DNA of 64,000 nt, taken from contig OW804096.1 in NCBI GenBank assembly GCA_942159475.1, positions 41,477,744 to 41,541,743 of the forward strand, written 5' to 3'. The position numbers were made by a program, and so were the translations under genes. This document shows positions 54,883 through 64,000 of this stretch, piece by piece (position 1 is the stretch's first letter; every line of letters begins with the position of its first letter). The notes below the pieces were generated by a model. It worked only from the letters and a program-made list of their open reading frames with translations, had not been told where the DNA came from and made no database searches. Source of the stretch: Sthenelais limicola. Lineage: Eukaryota > Annelida > Polychaeta > Phyllodocida > Sigalionidae.

Positions 54883-57800
54883 TGGATTCCAACTTCATAA
54901 CTTTCCTTATTCACTATATATAGGGCCTATATATTATAAATATGCGGAAATGTTTCTGACAATCATCAAAGAAAGTTAGAGAGACCTTTGGACCCCTTCA
55001 GATAATGGTGATATTAATGCGAGTAAAATATCGTAAACATACACCAACCGGTTTGTTGCGGAAGAATGAAAAGATAACGAATGAAGCTACCGGTACATTC
55101 TGCCCTCAATTGACCATAAACTATATACAAGTCGTAATGCCACTTCACCTTATCAAATCGCGGAGGTAATCCAGCAGAAAAGGAAAGAGATCTGACTTGA
55201 GATAAACTCGTAATCACATACTTATTGACAACTTGACACTTATTTGTTCCTAAAAATACCACCCACTCTCCTTAGAATTGCCATCTAATATCTTAATGAG
55301 AGAAAGGTCGTCTATTCGATTCTATTCTATGTCCTTCGATTTTGGTCAAGGTGATCTTGCCAAATTCAAGTAATTACTAGTATGACTGAGCAAAATTTCC
55401 AACCACAATCATGTCAATGGAACTTCTTTTTATTATGTTTCTACTGGGAAGTAGCTAGTCTGCCGGCAATAAACTCAGGAGAAAACCAAAAAAGATAAGT
55501 TGGTTATTGTTCTACAGTTCCTGCTGCACTTCTACACGGCACGACTGGTTGTCCCAACCTAGCTCCAAATAATGTATTATTTTACAATACATCCACAGAT
55601 CAGACTGGTCTCTGGGTTTCTTGGATGACACACTCTTGACTTGTGAGCTTTCTAAAAGATGTCAATATTTATGGAAGGATTATTTTGAGGGGATACAATT
55701 GGTGCATTTAATCCTTCTTTCGGTATTTTCTCTATTTGAAATGAAATGATAGAACAACGATGTGTTTGACGATATACATTCATCTGCGATCCAAATAAGA
55801 GCCATATAGCTATATAGAATGAAATGTAAATTGTACTGAATTTCTGTTCTAAATATTATTATATGCGTCTTATATTTTCTATGGTAGGCCTATATCTCAA
55901 TGTGTCAATATTGGCAAATGCTAAGGACACAAGCTGGTGCATTGTTCTATTTTTATCTCACAAAACAAAGCCAATGAAGTAAATCTAGATTAAAGATCAT
56001 ACACGATTAAAATACGCTGAAGTCAATCTATTTTAATAGACCTTTTCTCGCATCCTCCCGGCACCAGTTCAAAGGATTGGGTCAGTTCCAAACAAATATG
56101 TATACGACCTGTGTGAACAATTCTGCAGTATCACTCTATGTTGGTCAAAGAACAACACGAACGAAACAGTGAGAATAATGATAATGTTGATGATGATAAT
56201 AACACGGGAGCAAAACAATAGTATGCTATACCCATACGTTACATAACTATTGCTGTTAGGGAGATTTAGCCAACACAACGCACCAACACAACACTAACGC
56301 ATCCAGAAATTCTACCCGCTAGTACTTTTGCTTGCTCTACTTATTTTATTGTCTGTTTTTGTTCTTATAGTTGTCATTTTTCTCACCTTGAATGACACTG
56401 CATGCCCACCAACCACCCATCCTTCACTCCTCCCATGTGTTAGTGTTTGATACCTGACTGCCTACCTGCCTAGTGTGTGTGTAGCCTTGAGGCAATGCTA
56501 CACACACACTAGTGGCAGGCAGTGGTAGGCAGTGGCAGGCAGCGGGAGGGGCAGTGGCTGGTGAGTGAGTGTAGTGTGTGAGTGAAGGTGCAGTGTGTGT
56601 GAGAGCTCCGACAGGGGTGGGAGACTAAACCAATCTTTATATTTAAAATTGCAACTTTCCTGTACCAGATTATACATAAGTCGTCCCCTAAAAAGGCATG
56701 AAGAGGAACAAAACTTGCCATTCAGATGATGTAATGGTACCCATTTAGATGGGAAAACATAAAAAACAGGTCGGTGGGTGTGAGTTCTGTCTAACTGAGA
56801 ATACCAGGGGTAATGGAGCAACGAAAGGAGGTTTAAAGGTGGTCTAAATCCGCCCTATAGGGGGCGGGGTCGGTTGCGCTTGGTCCAGCGATGTGGTGGT
56901 ACATTAAATTACTGATGTGGGGATTTCTCGAGAGGCCAAACCTAGCCTAGAGATCCCAACATCTGTAATAAACTTAACTGTTAACGTCACAAATGTCAAT
57001 TGTATATAATAGGTATTAATTTGCACATGAATGGGATGAGCAATGCAATCAAATCAAGCCTCAATGTAACACAACGTGGTTAACTGCTGTTAGGCCAAAA
57101 CATTTATTACATCACACCCCGTTGTCTCACGTCTCACTTTTACACTTCTTCGCCTTCGACTGTATTGTCACAGTATAAGTTCACTTTTGCCATTAATTAA
57201 TCTAATGTCTGAAGATTATTCCATTTTATATACTTTATCATAAAACCACCTCCTTATTCTTGCTGTTTTTCGAATGAATGTACTGGATATAGGGCCCTGA
57301 TTTGGCAGGATACCCGATGGATACCCGAATTTCCCATTAATTGTCTTTCTTATCGCATGTCTTAATATATGTCCTATAGTATACATGTACGTAGATTTAC
57401 ACAATGCACATATTCAAAACTGTCACACTTTCAAACACATCCCGATAAACCATAATACACTCAGTTGAAATTGTCAGGCCTGCAATCATAATGCTATATA
57501 CACAGCTTACTGACGAAAAACCCTGCAGACACAATGATAAAAATCACGTCATAAGTATTCACAAGCACATTGAGAGTAAAATGAAATGAAAAAAAAATAT
57601 CCATCATATTAGTCACTATGGACACCACTGGAAGAATAGAATCAAGAGTCTGATCTGCCCATCGAAATCGGCTAAAGGGCTTGGATCTGGTCAACAGAAG
57701 AATGTACCTGTGCCATTGGCCCCTGATAGTAGATCCATTTCTAAGAATAAAACCTGTCATAACACAAGTCATCTCATGTATATTTCGTTTTTTAAATTGG

Positions 57801-57916
57801 AGGAATATTACTTCCCTATGTCATTTAGTCAGGCAACGTATGAAAACGTCCTTGAAGGACATTTTTTTTATTCGATCTATATTGTAATTAAAGAATTTGA
57901 TCTTTTAATGAAAAAC

Positions 57917-57956
57917 AAATAATAAAATAAAATCTTGAGATTTTATTTTATTATTT
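57917..57956. repeat. AT-rich perfect hairpin, 19-bp arms
   Basis: AAATAATAAAATAAAATCT, TG, and the exact complement. It abuts the next palindrome. Confidence 0.92.
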
Positions 57957-58018
57957 AGAGTGATTTAGGTAATATCTGTTACTCTGATCAGAGTAACAGA
58001 TATTACCTAAAGCACTCT
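57957..58018. repeat. 62-bp palindrome with one mismatch, no spacer
   Basis: Arms of 31 bp meet at CTGATCAG. The inner 23 bp per arm are perfect (from TTAGGTAATATCTG). It is a candidate cruciform. Confidence 0.93.
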
Positions 58019-59150
58019 AAGATGACGTGACATACCGTACAGAGAAATTGCTTACTGCTTACTTATAAAACATCGTTAACATGCCACAACTCAACACATT
58101 CTTCAAAATTCTGAGAATACCATATACTGTCGCGCTCTAGATATGCTCAGAGGAGAAAGTCGCTATTAGATCAAAGTTGTAAATAGTCCAGAGATTCCGA
58201 CACCTGTAATTATATGCTGTCTACCAACAAAAAAATTCCATTAATCATATGCATGTTGTTGTTTTTTGTTTTTTTTTTTTTATCAAATTAAAGGCCGATA
58301 CATTTAAAATAGCTCATGTGTAAAGACGCTATGTAAACAAGTAATTTATAGGAAAATAAGATATGAACAATAAAGGTTTTACTTATACCGAATTCAGTTA
58401 CAGCTTAACAAGGAAAACATAACACATACCAGTTACTAGTAAAGGAATTAAACCAAAATAGAAATGTAATATCTTTTAGAACAATTAGTATTCCCACTAA
58501 AGCAGAAAAATGGATACTATAAATAAATTTCCTAATCATTGATCAAGAAAATTTTAATATACAGGTCGGACATTAACTTTCCACTTAAATTGATATCTAT
58601 TAATAGTTTTATTTATTTGACTGATTGTTCTAACTACAATCTCCCAACATACTATTCTGCTTAGGAACAAACTGTCGACATGACTCAAACATTAAAATCT
58701 GCAAGGGATAAGAAAAGTTCAGTGAAAGTGTGCGAAAGTAAATATGAGGATAACAGTAACAAGAGCAAGTCTCAAACACCGAAGTGACCCAACCCAGTAA
58801 AACATCATAATGCACTTCATAACAAGAGTGTGAAAACTGACCAACCTTATGTAATATGGTCAGATTTAGGATTGGGTCAACAAACTGACTGGACAGGACC
58901 TTGACCTGCTTCTACCTACATAATAGCAAAGGCTGGTCAAATATTAGCAAGAGTAAATCACGGCGAATTGGCTGGACACCAACATCGATATTCTACAGAC
59001 CTAGCGTGCAAGAACCAAAAGACTTATTTTCAGAGGCCTACTCACAAAGTATACCCCAGCCAAATAGGTGTTAAACCGAGAAAGATCTCACTTAATTGAC
59101 CCCTCTATGTTACATTCCTGGGCCTTCACCAAGAGGTGCTGATTTTTTTT

Positions 59151-59295
59151 AATAATGAACCGTAGACTAGAATATCGTACCTTTTTTAATTATCTCAAGA
59201 ATGGTTTGTGTGATGTATTATGAAATTTTCCTGTTATATGTCTTTTGAATAAAGATCCGATGTTGGACAAAAAAAATAAAATAATGAACCGTAGA
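59151..59295 (+). mobile_element. Retro-inserted poly(A) 3' end with 16-bp target-site duplication
   Basis: AATAATGAACCGTAGA occurs at 59151-59166 and again at 59280-59295. Between the two copies are 113 bp that carry AATAAA at 59248-59253 and end in an A-rich tail. This is the hallmark of LINE-driven insertion of a 5'-truncated transcript. The source is not recognised. Confidence 0.85.
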
Positions 59296-60668
59296 TATTT
59301 TTAAGTACTTCATCATACCTTTCCATATTGGATGTAGAAGTATGACATTTTATGATCGATAAGGTAAACCTCTGGGCGTGTTATGCTTCAATGTCTATAC
59401 TACGTAGTTCAGTATATATGTGTACGTGTTGTACACATAATAATGTTAGCATTCCAAACCAGAAATCTGCCCCTAGATTGATCGCCGTTGTCCAATACGA
59501 TCAAACGTCATGCCCTGGTTAACACACGTTGCAAGATCATTGGAACACTCGATAACATCGGTATGGATCATCATAGATAGATATCATAAGTAGTTCGAGA
59601 ATTTTAGTAGCACTCTAACATGAAATATACGGAGATCTAATATTCTTTGGAGCCAATCACGCCGATGGTGGAAGTAGTTGGAAGTGCAATTCTTTTTCAA
59701 ATCCCGAGTTAGTATTTATATGTAAAGGTCCTTTACCCTTTTTCTGATGACATTTGTATTGACAACTAAACGTATGAGAGTGAAGACAATAGCTTCCTAA
59801 TGGAAAGAGTCATATTAGTGGGTCGTGAGTCACTTTGTCTCAAAATACCCATCCCAGGGACCTTGATTTCTACCCCTCGAGCATTGATTGACCATTGCCA
59901 CAGCCAGAGAGACTAGCTGCCACTTGACGAGATAGATTATTAGCTAGTTTGACTTACCTGTCTGAGCACTTATCGACCTTCTAGTACTATACTAGCATAT
60001 AAATAGCACAGACTGTGACAGTGAGGAATATTCGATAGTTAATATTGTTTAGATCTCAGTACAGGGAGTAGAACAATCTCTTAAGTTTATCCGAAATAGA
60101 GAATGTTTCTTGTACACACTTAACTATTTTAAGCTTCATGTAAAGTTAGACTCACGTACTCCCTGCACGTAGTCAAAGGTATTGCAAAAAGCAGGGACCG
60201 ATTATCCCTCCCCAGTTTTCTTTAATTACATACAGCAATTATTATACACAATCGGGAAGTCTTAATAATTCTGATTCATCGGAATTCTACATTATTTACA
60301 GGGTTGAATGCCACACTTTGAAGAAAGGCCAACCCAATAACCAATAATGAATATATATGTATACGTTACACTGTATAGTCCTTGCACATATCGGAATGTA
60401 CTTTTTGCTAGCTCATGTACATACCAAAAGGTCCACAGGAAAGGTGTCGCTAGGTTCGACGGTTGGCAATTCACATTGGAACGTAAATCTCTACACTTTA
60501 CATAAAACTAGCAACCTAATCTGAAGAAGGCGACTTAATGATGAGTGGGGATGTTTTGATACACCAACAACTGGCTTTATTTTCAATCAGACGAAAAGAG
60601 ATCTATGTTCTTATCTCATACAAAAGGAACATGTGAAGAATTGGGAAAATGAAATACTTAGATGGATG

Positions 60669-60689
60669 TAAATAAATAAATAAATAAAT
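60669..60689. repeat. (AAAT)5 microsatellite
   Basis: Five AAAT units; possibly the tail of an old retroelement. Confidence 0.85.
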
Positions 60690-61372
60690 CCTCGAGTCGT
60701 TGGATTAAACAGAATCTTTTCAAGATGCTTTTCAACTCAACTAGAGAAAAGAACTAGTAAAAAGTTGGCTAACTAGTTTGGGATGGGATAAAATTATGCT
60801 TAATGTATAGTACCCTAGAAGCATGGCCGAGGTACAAACACTAACTAATGTATACCAGCATATATGTAAATTGTATCTCTCAATGCAGTCAGAACCGGGG
60901 CATGTACTTGGGTGTACTTTAGCCTGGCATCACATGGGTTTCGTTTCTGCACGCGATTTACTACAGCGCCCCAGATTTTATTACAAGGTTGTAACAACCT
61001 TGAACTGAACCAATTTAAGAGACCGGAGAAAAACAATAAACACATGTGTCAATACATCAGAGTATTAGGCCGTGTTGACAAAACTATATACATATGTCTC
61101 ATTATTTCATAAGAAAACAAGAAAGATATAAATGGACTGTCAAGAAAGAAAAGTGAATATAATGCTCTATTCTGACGAAGAAATATTTCAGAACTTAGGA
61201 AAACCGGAATGCTTACATCTGTTTATTATTTGCGCATTCCATATGGGAGGTGCAATAAGTGGGGTGCTATACAAATATTCATATAGTATGTGTACTATAA
61301 AAATTCGAATGAGGATATGAAAGCGATTTTCATTTGATATTTGGAAGCATTGTAAGGGCATATGGTAAATAT

Positions 61373-61504
61373 AGAATGGAACTCGCAGCACATAATCGAA
61401 AATTTATTGGATTTGATTCCTCCAGCACTCTGCCTACGGCATCGTGCTCCTGCGGAGGAATTTCGTCCAATAAATTTTCGATTATGCGCCGCTCGTTCCA
61501 TTCT
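61373..61504. repeat. Inverted repeat, arms about 50 bp
   Basis: AGAATGGAAC, CATAATCGAAAATTTATTGG and ATTCCTCC on the left pair with their complements on the right, with a few mismatches. The loop is about 30 nt. It resembles a small foldback element. Confidence 0.82.
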
Positions 61505-62190
61505 CTCTCTATATATATGACACAGTTCTGTACATGTACAGTACACCAAAGAGTACATTAACTGTATGGTTTCATGAATGTTCGCCATATTCGCGAGGCG
61601 TTCAATGCATTTCTCAGAATTGTGTGTGTGGAGGTGAACGTGAACGTTATGGTCAATTTCACACAAATATATAGCGATGGAGCGCCAAGATGAGAACATG
61701 AAAAATCAATTTGTTTTTAACATGGAAACTCTTTCCACCATATATACCACCGATAATTAAGGAAAATTACCAAACGGTGCGATACCTAGCCCTAGGTGGA
61801 GTCAAAAGAGAAATCAATTCTACGTTGAAGGTAATACATATGTTCTTAAAGTTTTTAAAAATTTTAGAATTTTGAGAGGCTTACCCTTTAGGCAGTAAGG
61901 TGAATTAATAAGTGAAAAACACTTATGTGTTAGACAGAAATCTTGGACTAGAAAAGGTGAATATTCAGGTCAGATTTTCAACTGCTAATAGGACAATAGC
62001 AGAACAAAGATACTTTATGACACTCAGAAGGGAATTATAATACAACATCCAGGTGCATATCGCGTACTGGGACATGATAAGCATCCGATAACAGATACAT
62101 TATCATCCACAATCATTGAATAATGGATAAACTCAACACTGAGACAGTCTAGAGTTGAGAGAGTCCCTCCAAACTTAAGAGAAATTCCCA

Positions 62191-62318
62191 CGCTCCAAAC
62201 CGCAAGATGTCATTATAATCCCATTACGCCTACTCCAGCGCCAGAAAAGTAATTAGCGCAGTAGGCGTCTAATCCCTGACATACTCTGAGAGGCTGTGAG
62301 CCTAGACCGGAGAGCCTA
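62191..62318. repeat. Dispersed repeat, copy 2
   Basis: Homologous in order and strand to 53117-53280. The best block is GTAGGCGTCTAATC followed by CTGACATAC. Confidence 0.7.
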
Positions 62319-62392
62319 AAGAGAGCAACCGTATGATGAGGTTAGGCATTTGAAAGGTAAACCTCTGAGTACTCTGAGGGTAACCAACACCA

Positions 62393-62471
62393 GGTAATAA
62401 CAATTAAGTAGTTGCGGAACAACACCAATTCTGCAGTAAAGGTAATAACAATTAGGTAGTTGCGGAACAAC
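62393..62471. repeat. Tandem duplication, 31-bp core, period 48
   Basis: GGTAATAACAATTAAGTAG and GTTGCGGAACAAC recur with one substitution. Confidence 0.9.
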
Positions 62472-62834
62472 TTAGATGATCTAGTGCATACAAAACTGAT
62501 AATCACCTCTTAAAACTCCGAGACACTGACAGCCGGCAGTCATTCACCCTTCATTGGACCAGCACCGTGTTTATTATACGAGTCATATGTTTAATTTTCT
62601 AATTCCAGGTCCATCATTCTAATTAATTGATGTTTACTGAACTGTGGGCATAAATTTCTCGTTATGCCTACGCAGGCCCACCAAGCCGATTCTCATGCGA
62701 TTTTGCACCACAGAGGACTCTTTTTCATTAAATTCTGTGAGAATGTGATATATTGGAATTATGCGTGGAGTAGGGGCACAGATAAAGACGGCTAAAAAAC
62801 AAGTTTGGGTTTTACTATAGTATACTGACTTTAT

Positions 62835-63220
62835 CACTGTCACCACACTGAATGTCCGTGCCGCGCTGCACGGACATCAAATAACCGTCAATGCTATGTT
62901 CTAACGATACTCATTTTCATTTGTTTCTTGGAATTTAGAACATAACAATCTTTCTAAGTTCTAGGACATGTATTGAATGACTTGAATAAAGGATTGATCA
63001 ATGATATAGACTGCAAATCTCATTAGTTTCATCACTATACCTGTCTAAAGAAAAGTCACAGATGTCCGTGCTGCATTTGAATGCAACTTGTGTAGATGTT
63101 CGTGCAGGTTTTGGCCGATGTTGAAAGGAGATATCTAAGGAAATGTTTCGGCAGCATTGATTGGCCTATTTGTTTTGATGTACGTGCAGCGCGGCACGGA
63201 CATTCAGTGTGGTGACAGTG
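62835..63220. mobile_element. 386-bp CAC-ended element with 5-bp target duplication
   Basis: Terminal inverted repeats of about 44 bp with one mismatch begin CACTGTCACCACACTG. TTTAT flanks both ends (62830-62834 and 63221-63225). 5-bp duplications and CAC ends fit the Transib/RAG-like group. There is no transposase, so it is nonautonomous. Confidence 0.85.
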
Positions 63221-64000
63221 TTTATGAGTATAGACTGCATAGACCTCCCACAGGCCCGTGACAAAACAATTGCAAGGTGCTCAGGACAGGTTCGATCGTT
63301 CCTTTGCAATAAACAACCCATTTTTCAGGAATCAGACTAGGTATGCAACATGCCATGAATGGACAAGGAGGGGTAGTGTCACTCTCCACATAGTTACAAA
63401 TCACTTTTCCTGGCCTACTCCGGGCCTACTCTAAATAATACTCACTTTGATTCTAGCAAGAAGGGCTGGGATGGAAAGTTATCCCTCCCTCTGGCTCTTC
63501 CAAAAACTTTCCAAGGAGGCTGATTGCCCAGGCATGAGAATTATTGGGATTGTGTATACGGTAACACGGTGTGAGAACTAACGTAATTTAATGCATAATC
63601 AAGCGTAGCTAATATAACATATTTTTTATAATAGGGTAGCCTACTTGTTTGTACGAGGGAGGTATAATACCTCACTTTACAATTGTGTTACTAGTATAAC
63701 GCATGGATGGTCATGGAAGGAAGCTATTTAGACATGCCTGAGTTCGAGCTGTATCATGTATAGCCAACATCAGCACTAGCTCCGCAAGGACTCACTCGGA
63801 CAGCGAAGCAGGCTATATCATGTATGGTATGGCAAAAAATATAGGTGAGTTTCTAAGGGGGTGATGATGATTTCTTGTTTTAGATGTAAGTTTTTCTAGG
63901 TAGGTAAATCGGAAACACGCCTATTATAGCTTATTTCCTATGCAATCAATAATAATATATCACACAAATAAAGCTAAATAACGAATCGACTTGTGCAGAA

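Larger units (their letters stand above)
53897..64000. other. Gene-poor right part
   Basis: About 10 kb without a coding exon I can defend. It is expected to contain the ALDH first exon and promoter or to be intergenic. A GC-box-like palindrome (CCGCCCTATAGGGGGCGG) lies at about 56850. A perfect GTAAGTC donor on the minus strand is at 59957, with a TATA-like word nearby (59998-60006). Neither is tied to a frame. The individual repeats are listed separately. Confidence 0.5.

Noticed and set aside
56461..56600. Repetitive GTGTGTG/GGCAGGCAGTGG stretch as a coding exon.
   Set aside because: Low-complexity repeat in every frame with no splice sites or recognised protein.
57700..57725. ATG-GCA-CAG before a GTACAT donor on the minus strand as an ALDH start.
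   Set aside because: It would give only three residues, with a weak donor and no supporting context.
63430..63470. Possible ALDH N-terminal exon ending LLARIK before a GTGAGT donor at 63463 on the minus strand.
   Set aside because: Phase fits, but an in-frame stop lies 10 codons upstream with no Met between, and the sequence does not resemble an ALDH N-terminus.

Overview
This is an intron-rich, AT-rich animal nuclear sequence. Nine protein-coding genes can be read exon by exon with GT/AG splice sites and consistent phases. All have clear orthologues in bilaterian animals. The octamer TAGGCCTA recurs at least 13 times, and there are many small inverted-repeat elements and Penelope-like element debris. 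That pattern would fit a marine invertebrate deuterostome (echinoderm, hemichordate or cephalochordate), but this is impression rather than proof.

Layout, left to right. 1-2065: the 5' part of a Penelope-like retroelement on the minus strand, cut by the window edge, with a hammerhead-ribozyme core upstream of its ORF. 2432-10785 (+): HAUS8 (augmin subunit), missing its 5' exons. 12956-16557 (-): COX5A. 16944-21017 (+): CCDC112. 21390-23881 (-): AMACR with a C-terminal SKL. 25612-28603 (+): ARMC6. 30582-32178 (-): a heme-oxygenase family gene that lacks the catalytic distal Asp. 34081-36817 (-): PARP16. 37007-41027 (+): AK6. 41760-53896 (-): an ALDH1/2-type aldehyde dehydrogenase lacking only its N-terminal exon. 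From 53897 to the end I see no confident coding exon, only repeats, palindromes and transposon relics.

The genes are unrelated housekeeping genes: microtubule nucleation and centrosome (HAUS8, CCDC112), respiration (COX5A), peroxisomal lipid metabolism (AMACR), haem (HMOX-like), ER ADP-ribosylation (PARP16), adenylate kinase (AK6) and aldehyde oxidation (ALDH). They do not form a pathway. What links them is packing. COX5A/CCDC112 (386 bp between start codons) and PARP16/AK6 (189 bp) are head-to-head pairs that probably share promoters. CCDC112/AMACR and AK6/ALDH are tail-to-tail with poly(A) signals close together or crossed.

The most interesting non-coding content is three hammerhead-like motifs, all on the strand opposite to the HAUS8/CCDC112 transcripts. 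Others are a 204-bp perfect duplication, a pair of CTCF-like sites, a CAC-ended element with 5-bp target duplications, and a 113-bp retro-inserted 3' end with a 16-bp target-site duplication. No tRNA, rRNA, CRISPR array or bacterial-type operon was seen.
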